Below, one piece after another: positions 30,001 through 39,545 of a DNA stretch of 64,000 nt (within the stretch, counting starts at the first letter, position 1; every line of letters starts with the position of its first letter). This stretch comes from CAWEHU01 sp963808965. Its GTDB lineage: Bacteria > Pseudomonadota > Alphaproteobacteria > Acetobacterales > Acetobacteraceae. The translations under genes were made by a program, and so were the position numbers. The stretch lies in NCBI GenBank assembly GCA_963808965.1, contig CAWEHU010000020.1:124001-188000 (forward strand), given 5' to 3'. The notes under the pieces were generated by a model. The model had not been told where the DNA came from. It saw only the letters and a list, made by a program, of their open reading frames with translations, and ran no database searches.

Positions 30001-30743
30001 TCAGTTGGGCTCGCTGCCGCAGGGAAGCGGCATCGCCAGGCTACCCTTCGGCACCGGGGACGGATCAGCCGGCACCGGCACCGACGCGAGATAAGCAGCG
30101 AGCGCCGCGACATCAGCCTCCGTCAGATGCCCGGCGACGATCTGCATGCAATCCGGCGCCGGAGCGGTACGCGTCCCGTAACGAAAGGCACCGAGCTGCG
30201 CGCTGATATAGTTCGCGCGCAGGCCGACGAGGCCCGGAATGGCCGGCTCCATTCCCGTCAGTGACGGGCCGTGGCAGCCGGAACAGGCCGGGACGCCCCG
30301 TTGCGCATCGCCTTGCGTGACCAGCATCCGGCCGTGCGCGAGAACCGCATCGCTGACCGAAGGCGGCGTCGGCGGCAGGGACGGAGGGCGCTGCGCCGCG
30401 AAGTACTCGGCCATCTTGCGGAGATACTCTTCCGGTTGGAATTCAAGCAGGTAGTTCATTGGGGCGTATTTCCGTCGCCCTTCCTCGAATGCAACCAACT
30501 GGTTGAACAGGTAACCGGCGGGTTTGCCGGCCAGTCGCGGGAAGTATTCGTTCGATGTGCCCTGCCCCTGCGCGCCATGGCACGGAGCGCAAGCCTGCAG
30601 CCGGGCAGCCAGTGTATCGGGCGCTTGCGGCGGCGATTGCGCGTGCGACCCCGCCGAGAGGCCGATCAGAGTTACGTCCAACAGCGTAACCCAAGCCACC
30701 GAACGGCGCGGCTGCGTCCACCGCGAATTGGCGATACCCCCAT
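30001..30743 (-). CDS. dihaem cytochrome c (c4-like), first gene of the ba3 cluster
   Basis: A periplasmic cytochrome with two haem motifs, CAPCHG and CSGCHG, in two domains. The start is uncertain. In its own frame the coding sequence continues upstream to 30849, but a start at ATG 30743 with AGAAGGGG five bases before it, plus one missing base near 30693, gives a good signal peptide ending GLSAGSHA-QSPP. The longer version lacks a normal signal peptide. Divergent neighbours are none; the second Liv operon ends 90 bases downstream of this gene's start on the same strand. Confidence 0.75.
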
Positions 30744-30940
30744 TCTGGCCCCTTCTGCCGACGCAGACTGATTGAATGCTAGGCTCAAACCTGCATCTCT
30801 CACAACGCCCCATGAGTGTGCATCCGGTGTCGCCCGGGACATCCGCCATTTCAAGAGGGCCTGTTACCGAGCCGAGCGGCTATCGGTCTTGCGATAGCGC
30901 AACTCAAGCGCGTCGGGACGTGAATCGAACTCGCACGGGC

Positions 30941-31676
30941 CTACCCGGCGCGCGCGACCGTCTCCAACCCAAGATAGACCCGCTGCACGTCCGGGTCGCT
31001 CGCCAGATCCCGCGCCGGTCCTTCGAGCATCGTGCGGCCTGTTTGCAGCACGTAGCCGTAATCGGCCACTTCGAGCGCCAGCTCGACGGATTGTTCCGCA
31101 AGCAGCAGCGTCATCCCTTGCTGGCGCAACAGCACGCAGTCGCTCGTACATCGCCTCCACCACGGCGGGTGCCAGTCCGAGACTCGGCTCGTCCAGCATC
31201 AGCAGCTTGGGCTCGCTCATCAGCGCACGGCCCATCGCCAACATCTGACGCTCGCCGCCCGACAGCGTGCCCGCCCGTTGCCGCCGCCGTTCCTTGAGAC
31301 GGGGAAACAAGGCGAACACCCGCTCCAGCAATTCCGGCACGCGCCGGCGATCGCCGAGCACCGTGGCGCCGAGGCGGAGGTTCTGCTCCACGGTCTGCTG
31401 GACGAACAGCCGCCAGCCTTCCGGTGAAAGCGCGAGTCCCCGGCGCACGATGGCGAAGGCACGCAGCCCTCCGATCGACTCGCCCTGCCAAAGCACGCGT
31501 CCTCCGGCGGGCGGAACCAGCCCGGCGATGGCGTTCAGCGTCGTCGTCTTGCCCGCTCCATTGGAACCGAGCAGCGCGACCACCCCACCCTGCGGCACTT
31601 CCAGAGACACGTCCGCGACACCCACGAGATCGCCGTAACGAACCGAGAGATGCGACACGCTGAGCAACGCCGTCAT
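30941..31676 (-). CDS. Liv-type ABC transporter ATPase LivF (one frameshift)
   Basis: Second ATPase of the second Liv importer. Seen: Walker A GSNGAGKTT, signature LSGGERQML, Walker B LLMLDEPSLGLAP, then in another frame the LivF-type LLAEQSVELAL and the usual ending (VQRVYLG). The shift near 31137 fits one extra base. A continued wrong frame would add an unrelated basic tail. ATG overlaps the LivG stop. Confidence 0.88.
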
Positions 31677-32404
31677 TCTCGGCGTACCCGTTTCATATGC
31701 CCGCCCAGATAGGCGGCGACCACGGCCGGATCGTCCACCACCGCACGCGGCGGACCCTCGGCGATGACGCGGCCTTGATGGAACACGACGGCGCGCTGCG
31801 CGAGCGAGAGGATCACCTCCATGATGTGTTCCACGATAACGAGCGTGATTCCCCGCGCCTGGATGCGGCGCACCAGTTCGATGGCGGCACGCACCTCGGT
31901 TGGCGTGAGCCCCGCCAGCGCCTCGTCGAGCAACAGCAGTTGCGGTTCGGTCGCGAGCGCGCGGGCGATCTCCAGCCGCTTGCGCCCGGGCGTGCCGAGC
32001 GAACCGGCGCGATTCGCGGCGAAGCGGTCGAGGCCGGTGAAGGTGAGCACCTCCTCCGCTCGCCGGCGGGCCTCCACCCGATGCGCGTGACGCAGGAACG
32101 CGCCGACCATGACGTTCTCGGCGACGCTCATTTCCTCGAACGTGACCGGAACCTGGAAGGTGCGCGCCATGCCGAGCCGCGCGTGCGCCTCGGGGGTGGC
32201 GCGTGTCACGTCCTGACCGCGGAAAGCGATGGTGCCGTCGGTCGGCGCGAAGTCCCCGGCGACGCAGTTGAAGAAGGTGCTCTTGCCCGCGCCGTTCGGC
32301 CCGATGAGTCCGACGATCTCGCCCTCATTCACGGCGAGATCCGCGCCATCCACCGCGCGGAACGCACCGAACGCCTTGACGACGCCGCGCGCCTCAAGCA
32401 GCAC
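31673..32404 (-). CDS. Liv-type ABC transporter ATPase LivG
   Basis: First ATPase, 243 residues. Seen: Walker A GPNGAGKST, GMARTFQVPVTFEEMSVAEN, a LivG-like signature GTPGRKRLEIARAL, Walker B LLLLDEALAGLTP and the H-loop VIVEHIMEV. Overlaps LivM by 11 bases at its start and LivF at its stop. Confidence 0.92.
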   Translation of the reverse strand: MLLEARGVVKAFGAFRAVDGADLAVNEGEIVGLIGPNGAGKSTFFNCVAGDFAPTDGTIAFRGQDVTRATPEAHARLGMARTFQVPVTFEEMSVAENVMVGAFLRHAHRVEARRRAEEVLTFTGLDRFAANRAGSLGTPGRKRLEIARALATEPQLLLLDEALAGLTPTEVRAAIELVRRIQARGITLVIVEHIMEVILSLAQRAVVFHQGRVIAEGPPRAVVDDPAVVAAYLGGHMKRVRRE

Positions 32405-33356
32405 GGCGGCGCCGAATGGCCGAAAGACGCCGCCACATCTCGGCCATGCCGCCGGGCTCGAACCGGGCGATCAGCATGATGATGGCGCCGTAGATGATGA
32501 AAGTGAGGCCGGTGCCGCCGCCGCCGAATATGGCGTTGGTGGCTTCCTCGAGCGGGACCAGCACGATCGCTCCCGCGAGCGGGCCGAACAGCGTACCCGC
32601 CCCGCCGAGCGCGGCGACGATCAGCATTTTCACCGAGAGCAGAATGCCGAACCCGCTATCAGGATCGACGAAGCCGATCATCACCGCGTAAAGCGTACCC
32701 GCGAGCGAGGTGAACGCAGCAGACAGCAGGAGCGCGTAAAGCTTGTAGCGCAGGATCGGCACACCGAGACTGCGCGCCGCACGGTCGCCGCCCCGGATCG
32801 CGGCGAGATAGAAGCCCATGCGGCTCCGCTGCATCCACCACGTGATGAGGAGCAGCAACGCGAGAACGGCGAGGAACAGATAGTGATAGGGTACGGGGCT
32901 CGTGAACGAGAGGTCGAGCGCGCTGCGCGGCACCGGCGGTCCCATCAAGCCGACCGCCGCGCCAAGAAACGGCCAGTTCGAGACGAGAATACGAATCAGC
33001 TCCGCCGCGGCGATCGTCGCCATCGAAAAGTAATGTCCCCGGAGCCGGAACGTCGGCGTGCCAACCACGATCGCCAGCGCCGCGCTGACCGCGACGCCGA
33101 GCGGCGCGCCCGCGATCGGCGGCCAGCCAAGCTCGGTATAGACGAGCAGCGCGGCATATGCGCCCGCGCCGAAGAACATCGCATGGCCGACCGAGACCTG
33201 TCCCGCATAGCCTCCAATGAGATTCCAGGCGGAAGCGGAGATCGCGGCGAGCAGGACCAGCGCGCCGATCCGTTGCAGGAACACGTCCTGCACGAGCAGC
33301 GGCCACAATGCGATTGCCGCTAGTACCGCAAGCCCCAGGAAGCGCGACGGCCTCAT
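32394..33356 (-). CDS. Liv-type ABC transporter permease LivM
   Basis: Inner-membrane permease of 320 residues with about nine hydrophobic helices. Seen: LIGGYAGQVSVGHAMFFGAG, the permease motif FYLAAIRGGDRAARSLGV, and AALGGAGTLFGPLAGA near the end. ATG at 33356 overlaps the LivH stop (ATGA), deciding the start. Confidence 0.92.
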   Translation of the reverse strand: MRPSRFLGLAVLAAIALWPLLVQDVFLQRIGALVLLAAISASAWNLIGGYAGQVSVGHAMFFGAGAYAALLVYTELGWPPIAGAPLGVAVSAALAIVVGTPTFRLRGHYFSMATIAAAELIRILVSNWPFLGAAVGLMGPPVPRSALDLSFTSPVPYHYLFLAVLALLLLITWWMQRSRMGFYLAAIRGGDRAARSLGVPILRYKLYALLLSAAFTSLAGTLYAVMIGFVDPDSGFGILLSVKMLIVAALGGAGTLFGPLAGAIVLVPLEEATNAIFGGGGTGLTFIIYGAIIMLIARFEPGGMAEMWRRLSAIRRRRAA

Positions 33357-34210
33357 GCCTGGCCCATGATGCCCTGCGGCCGCACCCACAACACGGCGAG
33401 AAAGAGCGCGTACACGACCACGTCCTGATAAACCGCGCCGATCAGATACGCGGACAGCGCCTCGATCACGCCAATGGCGAGCCCCGCCACCAGCGCGCCC
33501 GGCACGCTGCCGAAGCCACCGAGGCACACCACGACAAAGGCAATCAGCGTGAGCGACTCGCCGACCGTCGGAGACACATAAAAGAACAACGCGATCAGTG
33601 CGCCCGCGATGCCGGTGCTCGCGGCTCCCACGCCCCACGCGAGGGCCTGCATCCGGTCCGGCCGGATGCCCATCAGCATCGCGGCCGAGCGGTCCTCGGC
33701 AACGGCCAGCACGCGGCTGCCGAGTGCCGTGCGGGTCAGCACGAGATGCATGCCGATCGTAAGCAGAAGCGCCACCACGCCGGCGAGCAGGCGTGAGGAC
33801 TCGATACGCAGCCCGCCGATGTCGAACGTGCCACCGACCAGCCCCTCCGGCAGGGAGACGAAATTTGACGTGAACGCCCAGAACGCGGCGTAGCGCAGCA
33901 CCAGCGCCAGCCCGAACGTGCCGAGGATCTGCGCCAGCATCGGTCCGCGCGCGATGTGCCGCACCAGCCCGAGATAGACGACGACGCCCAGCACGAAAAG
34001 CAGCATCGCCGCGATCGGGACGAATACCGGAGGCGTGAGCTTGAACAGCGTCCAGGCGAAGAACGCGACATACATCGCCAGCATGACGAAGTCGCCATGC
34101 GCGAAGTTCACGACATTCATCATCCCCCAGATCAGCGTGAGCCCGGAAGAGAAGAGCGCGTAAACCGCTCCCATCAGCAGCCCGCTCACGACCACCTGGA
34201 GCAGGATCAC
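33353..34210 (-). CDS. Liv-type ABC transporter permease LivH
   Basis: Permease of 285 residues. Seen: N-terminal VSGLLMGAVYALFSSGLTL, then NVVNFAHGDFVMLAMY, the SRVLAVAEDRSAAMLMGI motif and VVCLGGFGSVPGALVAG. GTG at 34210 overlaps the stop of the dehydrogenase gene (GTGA); a longer start would lie deep inside that gene. No binding-protein gene is present in this operon. Confidence 0.9.
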   Translation of the reverse strand: MILLQVVVSGLLMGAVYALFSSGLTLIWGMMNVVNFAHGDFVMLAMYVAFFAWTLFKLTPPVFVPIAAMLLFVLGVVVYLGLVRHIARGPMLAQILGTFGLALVLRYAAFWAFTSNFVSLPEGLVGGTFDIGGLRIESSRLLAGVVALLLTIGMHLVLTRTALGSRVLAVAEDRSAAMLMGIRPDRMQALAWGVGAASTGIAGALIALFFYVSPTVGESLTLIAFVVVCLGGFGSVPGALVAGLAIGVIEALSAYLIGAVYQDVVVYALFLAVLWVRPQGIMGQA

Positions 34211-35142
34211 GGGATTGAGCCGCTCCCGATCACCGACTGGCGCCCGAGGCCGCTCAGCCATCGGAAGACGACCGAGAAGTCCCGTCCCGCCTCTCCCGCC
34301 TCCGCGAGTTGCTGATACAGCGCCGCCGCGTGCGCACCGAGCGGGGTCGCCGCGCCGGTCGCCTCCGCCGCATCCTGTGATAACTTGAGATCCTTCAGCA
34401 TTAGCGCCGCGGTAAAGCCGGGCTCGTAATCCCGGTTGGACGGTGCGGACGGTACCGGACCGGGTGCTGGGCAGTAATTGGTCAGCGACCAGCACTGCCC
34501 GGAAGCGGTTGAGCTCACCTCGAAGAGCTTCTGCCGCTCGAGCCCGAGCTTGTCCGCGAGGACGAACGCTTCGGAAACCGCGATCATGCTGATCCCGAGT
34601 ATCATGTTATTGCAAATTTTTGCGGCCTGCCCGGCGCCCGAGCCGCCGGAATGCACGATGTTCTTGCCCATCGCGCGAAGGATCGGCTCGCCGCGGGCAA
34701 AGGCCGCGTCGCTGCCGCCCACCATGAAAGTCAGGGTCCCCGCGGTCGCGCCGACAACACCGCCGGAGACCGGCGCATCCAGCATCTCGAAACCGGCCTC
34801 CCGCGCCGCCGCCGCGACGATCCGCGCGCTCTCGACGTCGATGGTCGAGCAGTCGATCAGCAACGGCTGCACGCCCGAGCGCGCCTTCAGCGCCGCGATC
34901 AAACCGCCCGGTCCCAGATAGACCTTTCGCACGTGCTCCCCGGCCGGCAGCATGGTCACGACCACCTCGGCGGCCTGCGCGGCGCTATCGGCGCTCCCGG
35001 CCTGCCGCCCGCCAGCCTCGGACAGTGCCTTCATGGCCGCGGCGTTCACGTCGTAGCCCACCACTTCGTGCCCGGATTTGAGCAGGTTGGCCGCCATCGG
35101 CGCGCCCATATTGCCCAAGCCGATGAAGGCGGTCGCGGTCAT
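34207..35142 (-). CDS. 3-hydroxyisobutyrate dehydrogenase family protein
   Basis: An NAD(P)-dependent beta-hydroxyacid dehydrogenase, 311 residues, matching 3-hydroxyisobutyrate dehydrogenase of valine breakdown in overall pattern. Seen: Rossmann motif FIGLGNMGAPMAANLL, DCSTIDVESAR, the substrate signature DAPVSGGVVGATAGTLTFM, and catalytic Lys in GAGQAAKICNNM. AAGGAG five bases before the ATG. It heads an operon with Liv transporter genes, linking uptake and catabolism of a branched-chain compound. Tartronate-semialdehyde reductase is the alternative. Confidence 0.85.
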   Translation of the reverse strand: MTATAFIGLGNMGAPMAANLLKSGHEVVGYDVNAAAMKALSEAGGRQAGSADSAAQAAEVVVTMLPAGEHVRKVYLGPGGLIAALKARSGVQPLLIDCSTIDVESARIVAAAAREAGFEMLDAPVSGGVVGATAGTLTFMVGGSDAAFARGEPILRAMGKNIVHSGGSGAGQAAKICNNMILGISMIAVSEAFVLADKLGLERQKLFEVSSTASGQCWSLTNYCPAPGPVPSAPSNRDYEPGFTAALMLKDLKLSQDAAEATGAATPLGAHAAALYQQLAEAGEAGRDFSVVFRWLSGLGRQSVIGSGSIP

Positions 35143-35285
35143 CGCGGCTCCTTGCGAGTCCTGTTCGCTTCTGGCGTTTCCTCGCTCGATGACACCCGAT
35201 CCGCGGCCCCCGCACAAGGCGGCAATGGCGGATCGCGGCCGCACCGCCTAGCATGCCGGGTGCCAAACCGTTGCGAGGTGCGTTC

Positions 35286-36410
35286 ATGTCGAGCGAGTTC
35301 CCGCTGCCCTCCAGCGACCCGGTGGCCCTCAATCTCGCCCCTGCCCCGCTGCACCACCTGGACCGCCTGATCCATCAGCATATCGAACAGGGCCGCTATC
35401 CCGGTTGCCAGATCGCCATCGCCCGACACGGCAAGCTCGCGCTGGTCCGCACCTATGGGGACGCGAGGATCGAGCCGGAGAGGGTCCGCGCCACGGACGA
35501 CACGCTGTGGCTCATGTTCTCCAACACCAAGGTGCTAACGATGGCGGCGCTCTGGAGCTTCGTTGAGGAGGGCTCGCTATCGTTCAACGACCGCATCGCC
35601 GATCACATCCCGGAATTTGCACAAGGCGGCAAGGACGCGATCACGATTTACCAGGTCGCGACCCACCAAGCCGGATTCCCTGGCAGCAATTGCACGCGCG
35701 AAGCGTGGGCCGATCACGCCCGTATGCGGGAAGAGGTGTCCGCGTTTCGGCTGGAATGGGCGCCCGGCACGAGGCTGCATTATCATCCGCGCAGCGCGCA
35801 TCTGGTGCTCGGCATGGTGATCGAGGCCGTCACCGGCCATGATTTCCGCCATGTGATTCGCGAGCGCGTGATCGCGCCGCTCGGCCTGGAGGACGACCTC
35901 TTCGTGGGCGTGCCCCGTCATCAGCACGACCGGTGCGCCGATGCCTATGCGCCGCCGGAAGGGGAACGCATTCACGAGAACAGCCCGGCGTTTCGCGAAG
36001 CCGGCCTTCCGCATGGAGGCGGCTACGGCACGGCACGCGGCATGGCGGCCTTCTATCAGATGATGATCAACAACGGCCGGCTGAACGGGGTTCGCCTGTT
36101 CTCACCACGCATGATCGAATACGTGACGCGCGACTTCACGGGCGATCAGCCGGACGAGTACATGACCGGCATCCGCATGCATCGCGGCCTCGGTCCGCAT
36201 TCGCGCGGAACCGGTGAGCGTGTTCGAGGGCTCGGGAGTATCGGACATCCCGCCACATTCGGTCACGGCGGGGTCGGCTCTTCCTATTGCTGGGCGGACC
36301 CCGCCAGCGGAGTCTCCTTCGCGTATCTCACCAATTTCGTGGCACCCGATCCCTGGCACTCCGCTCGAATGGACCGGATCAGCAATCTGGTTCACGCGGC
36401 GATAGACTGA
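35286..36410 (+). CDS. serine hydrolase of the beta-lactamase/D-Ala-D-Ala peptidase fold
   Basis: A 374-residue class C beta-lactamase-like hydrolase, probably an esterase or peptidase. Seen: nucleophile motif SNTK (SxxK) in MFSNTKVLTMAALW, the second motif position LHYHPRSAHLVLG with Tyr-His-Pro instead of Tyr-Ser-Asn, and the third motif GHGGVGSSY. No signal peptide, so cytoplasmic. ATG at 35286 with GAGGTG upstream. Divergent from the dehydrogenase gene. Confidence 0.85.
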   Translation: MSSEFPLPSSDPVALNLAPAPLHHLDRLIHQHIEQGRYPGCQIAIARHGKLALVRTYGDARIEPERVRATDDTLWLMFSNTKVLTMAALWSFVEEGSLSFNDRIADHIPEFAQGGKDAITIYQVATHQAGFPGSNCTREAWADHARMREEVSAFRLEWAPGTRLHYHPRSAHLVLGMVIEAVTGHDFRHVIRERVIAPLGLEDDLFVGVPRHQHDRCADAYAPPEGERIHENSPAFREAGLPHGGGYGTARGMAAFYQMMINNGRLNGVRLFSPRMIEYVTRDFTGDQPDEYMTGIRMHRGLGPHSRGTGERVRGLGSIGHPATFGHGGVGSSYCWADPASGVSFAYLTNFVAPDPWHSARMDRISNLVHAAID

Positions 36411-36422
36411 GCAGGGCAGGCC

Positions 36423-36866
36423 TTATCCAGCCTGGGATTCCTTCGCCTCGAAGTTCATCGAGACCCCGTTCATGCAGTAGCGCAAGCCGGTCGGACGTGG
36501 TCCGTCCGGGAACACATGCCCTAGATGACCGCCGCAACGCCGGCAATGCACCTCAGTGCGTCGCGCGAAAAGGCTGCGATCCTCCTGCGTCTCGATCGCG
36601 CCTTCCTTCGGCGCGTAGAAGCTGGGCCATCCCGTACCGCTCTCGAACTTCGTGTCGGAGTCGAACAGGGGGTTGCCGCAGGCGGCGCAGACGAAGGTGC
36701 CGGGCCGCTTCTCGAGATTCAACGGGCTCGTTCCCGCGCGCTCGGTGCCGTGCTGGCGCAGCACCCGGTATCGCTCCGGCCCAAGCATCCGCCGCCATTC
36801 CTCGTCCGTGCGCTTGACCTCGAAATCCCCCTCCGGCTCGGCCGCGCCACCGAACAAGCTTCGCAT
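36423..36866 (-). CDS. msrB: peptide methionine (R)-S-oxide reductase
   Basis: Repairs oxidised methionine in proteins, 147 residues. Seen: two zinc CxxC pairs (CAAC, CRRC), GTGWPSFYAP, HLGHVFPDGP and catalytic Cys in RYCMNGVSMNF. Complete and in frame. Convergent with the beta-lactamase-like gene (12 bases apart). Confidence 0.95.
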   Translation of the reverse strand: MRSLFGGAAEPEGDFEVKRTDEEWRRMLGPERYRVLRQHGTERAGTSPLNLEKRPGTFVCAACGNPLFDSDTKFESGTGWPSFYAPKEGAIETQEDRSLFARRTEVHCRRCGGHLGHVFPDGPRPTGLRYCMNGVSMNFEAKESQAG

Positions 36867-36988
36867 CTGTTCGCCTCCCCTTTCGCTACCCCGGAGCGGC
36901 CTTTCATGTTGTGACCGGGACGCGGCTTCGCAACGCCCGTCCGGCGTGGCAAGAATGGAGGGCGTGATTGCTTGGAGGGAGCCCCGCC

Positions 36989-38170
36989 ATGCCCAAGCTC
37001 GCCGACTCGATTCGAGCGCCGTTGTTTCTGGATGATCCGCATGGGTCGTTCGCCGGCCGGGTCTGGCGCCCGGAGCTCGACGGGCCTTCCGTGGTCGCCC
37101 TCCGCGGCGCCGAGTTGCTGGACATCTCGGCCGCGTTCCCGACCATGCGCGACTTGTGCGAGGCGGCCGACCCCGCCGCAGCGATGCGGGAAGCGGCCGG
37201 CGAACCCGTCGGCGCGCTCGACGCGATCCTGGCCAACACGCCCCCGGAGAGCCGCGACCGCTCCAAGCCCTGGTTATTGGCCCCCATCGACCTGCAGGCG
37301 ATCAAGGCGGCCGGCGTCACCTTCGCGGTTTCCATGATCGAGCGCGTGATCGAGGAGCGCGCACGCGGCAATCCCGACGCGGCCGTCGCCATCCGCGAAG
37401 TGGTCAACAAGCTCGTCGGCGACGATCTCGCGAAGCTGAAGCCGGGCTCGGAGCAGGCCGAGTCGCTGAAACAGGTCCTGATCGAACAAGACGCATGGAG
37501 CCAGTATCTGGAGGTCGGCATCGGCCCCGACGCGGAAATCTTCACCAAGGCACAACCGCTCTCGGCCGTGGGAACCGGGACGGATGCCGGCATTCATCCC
37601 AAATCGTCCTGGAATAATCCCGAGCCGGAGGTCGTGCTGGCAGTCGCGTCCACCGGCCGCGTGGTCGGCGCGACGCTTGGCAACGACGTCAATTTGCGCG
37701 ACATCGAGGGCCGCTCCGCCCTGCTGCTCGGCAAGGCGAAGGACAACAACGCTTCGTGCGCCATCGGCCCGTTGCTTCGTTTCTTCGACGCCGGGTTCGG
37801 AATGAACGACATCCGCGGTACGACGGTCACGCTCACCGTCGAGGGCGAGGACGGATTCCGGCTGGAAGGATCGTCCTCTATCGCGCGCATCAGCCGCGAC
37901 CCGGAGGACCTTGTCGCGCAGATGATCAACGCGCATCACCATTATCCCGACGGCGCCGTGCTCTTCCTCGGCACGATGTTCGCCCCCGTCGAGGATCGCG
38001 ATGCGCCCGGCCAGGGCTTCACCCACAAGGCCGGCGACATCGTGACGATCGCCGCGCCGAAGCTCGGCCGCCTCGTCAATCGCATGAGGCCGACGGATCA
38101 ATGCGAGCCCTGGCGTTTCGGCGCCGGCGCGCTGATGCGGAATCTCGCGAAACGCGGGCTGCTTCGCTGA
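36989..38170 (+). CDS. fumarylacetoacetate hydrolase (FAH) family protein
   Basis: A 393-residue FAH-fold enzyme, longer than the usual 280-residue isomerase/hydrolases. Seen: the metal site EPEVVLAV and GNDVNLRDIEG, and a Lys-containing loop LLLGKAKDNNASCAIGP. GGAGGGA ribosome binding site eight bases before the ATG. Family members with this length act on keto acids from sugar-acid or aromatic breakdown; the KGSADH gene at the left edge makes a sugar-acid role conceivable, but the genes are 36 kb apart. Confidence 0.82.
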   Translation: MPKLADSIRAPLFLDDPHGSFAGRVWRPELDGPSVVALRGAELLDISAAFPTMRDLCEAADPAAAMREAAGEPVGALDAILANTPPESRDRSKPWLLAPIDLQAIKAAGVTFAVSMIERVIEERARGNPDAAVAIREVVNKLVGDDLAKLKPGSEQAESLKQVLIEQDAWSQYLEVGIGPDAEIFTKAQPLSAVGTGTDAGIHPKSSWNNPEPEVVLAVASTGRVVGATLGNDVNLRDIEGRSALLLGKAKDNNASCAIGPLLRFFDAGFGMNDIRGTTVTLTVEGEDGFRLEGSSSIARISRDPEDLVAQMINAHHHYPDGAVLFLGTMFAPVEDRDAPGQGFTHKAGDIVTIAAPKLGRLVNRMRPTDQCEPWRFGAGALMRNLAKRGLLR

Positions 38171-38182
38171 AGCCGAAGAGCG

Positions 38183-38920
38183 CTACGGCGCGCGCAAAAA
38201 GAGGCCGATCGTGAGTGCGATCCCGATGCCGACGACGGCGATCCTGAGGAGGCGTTCGTTGATCCGGTGCAGCGCCCAAGCGCCGAACAGGCCGCCGATG
38301 ATGGCGCCGACGGCGACGTCCGCCGCCTGCACCCAGTAGACGTCCGGCGAAAATACGAAGATCGCCACCGCCGCGGCGTTCATCACGCCCGCCAGCACGT
38401 TCTTCGTGGCTCCAGCCGTCCGTACCGGGAGGCCGGCCATCGTGAGCGCGGCCAGCATGAGGAAGCCGATCCCGCCCCCGAAATAGCCCCCGTAGATCGA
38501 GATCAGGAACTGCGAGATTCCCGCGGCGACCGGTCCTAGATGCCCCTGCGCCGGCGAGGGGCGGCGGACGAAGCTCCCCCAGGCAAATACGGCAGTCGCG
38601 AACAAGACCAGCCACGGGACCATGCGGGCGAACGCGTTGGATGGGGTGGCCAGCAACAGCGCACCGCCGATCGCACCGCCGATGAGGCTGATGACGAAGA
38701 AGGCGCGAAACGAAAGCCGCGTCGTGCCCGAGACGTAGCGCCAGCCCGCCCACCCCGTCGTGATCTGGCCTGGAAACAGCGCCACGGTGGATGTGATGTT
38801 GGCGGCGCGCGCATCCATGCCCGCGAGCAACAGTGCGGGGAACGTCACGAAAGAGCCGCCGCCCGCCAGCGCGTTCTGCGCGCCGGCAAACAGGGCTGCC
38901 AGGAAAAGAGCGACAAACAT
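38183..38920 (-). CDS. TauE/SafE family sulfite/anion exporter-like permease
   Basis: A 245-residue membrane protein with about seven hydrophobic segments. Seen: the N-terminal half AGGGSFVTFPALLLAG and ANITSTVALFPGQITTG, and the C-terminal repeat YGGYFGGGIGFLMLAAL, both signatures of TauE/SafE. ATG at 38920 chosen because the longer upstream frame is charged and unrelated. Convergent with the FAH-family gene. Substrate unknown. Confidence 0.88.
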   Translation of the reverse strand: MFVALFLAALFAGAQNALAGGGSFVTFPALLLAGMDARAANITSTVALFPGQITTGWAGWRYVSGTTRLSFRAFFVISLIGGAIGGALLLATPSNAFARMVPWLVLFATAVFAWGSFVRRPSPAQGHLGPVAAGISQFLISIYGGYFGGGIGFLMLAALTMAGLPVRTAGATKNVLAGVMNAAAVAIFVFSPDVYWVQAADVAVGAIIGGLFGAWALHRINERLLRIAVVGIGIALTIGLFLRAP

Positions 38921-39120
38921 CGCACGAGAATGCCGGAAAGCCGAAGGGCCTGGAAGGCAGTCCCTGGTGCCGCCCCAGCACGTATCGGTGTGAACATTGC
39001 CGCCCCCGGCGGGGCGGGCACGATCATTTAGCCACCAACGGACAGTGGCTCTCGGCAAGAGGGCGGAACGCCTGGTCCGGTGGAACGGTCGCGACCAACT
39101 TGACCAAATCCCAAGGCCCC
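38921..39120. other. non-coding stretch upstream of the TauE/SafE gene
   Basis: Two hundred bases with no supported gene, repeat or clear promoter. Open frames here lack start signals and known motifs. Together with 39310-39545 it forms the largest gene-poor gap in the window (about 620 bases), broken only by the binding-protein remnant. Confidence 0.5.
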
Positions 39121-39309
39121 TCAGTCCGCGTCCTTCACCGCCTGAAGATAGTGCCGTACGGCCGAGTACACGCCCGCTCGAATCTGCGACGGCATGGCGC
39201 CTTTGCGGGCGAAGAATGCGTCCGACCACTTCCGCGCCGCGACCGCGGCCATCGCGTTGGTTGCCTCCGCCGAGCGATTCGATGTCCTGAACCAAGCGTT
39301 GTTGATCAA
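39121..39309 (-). pseudogene. fragment of a Liv-type substrate-binding protein
   Basis: Sixty-two codons whose last forty read ARKWSDAFFARKGAM and AGVYSAVRHYLQAVKDA, which match the C-terminal lobe of type I periplasmic amino-acid-binding proteins. The rest of such a protein (signal peptide, ligand lobe) is absent on either side. The second Liv transporter, on the same strand 4 kb downstream, lacks a binding protein, so this may be what remains of one. Short similarity makes this tentative. Confidence 0.45.
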
Positions 39310-39545
39310 GCTCGTCGATCAAGCCGCCGAACAGGTCGGAGTCGCGCTCGTGCCGCGACCGAAAACACATTCCTACAATGACCGTGAAGAAGGAAGCTAA
39401 GCGCCGCAGGTGCACCTTGCCTGCCGGCAGTGCCGGCCGCCCAATCCACGGAACGAAGTTCACGCTACGGTGAAACCAAATCCCTCATGATGCATTTGCC
39501 CCTTATCGCGCCACAGGCAAACAGCGCGCGAAAGGGAGTAGAGCC
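39310..39545. other. intergenic stretch upstream of the histone-H1-like gene
   Basis: About 235 bases without a supported gene. A GC-rich inverted sequence (TGCCTGCCGGCAGTGCCGGC near 39418) and a ribosome binding site for the next gene (AAAGGGAG near 39531) are the only signals seen. Confidence 0.5.
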
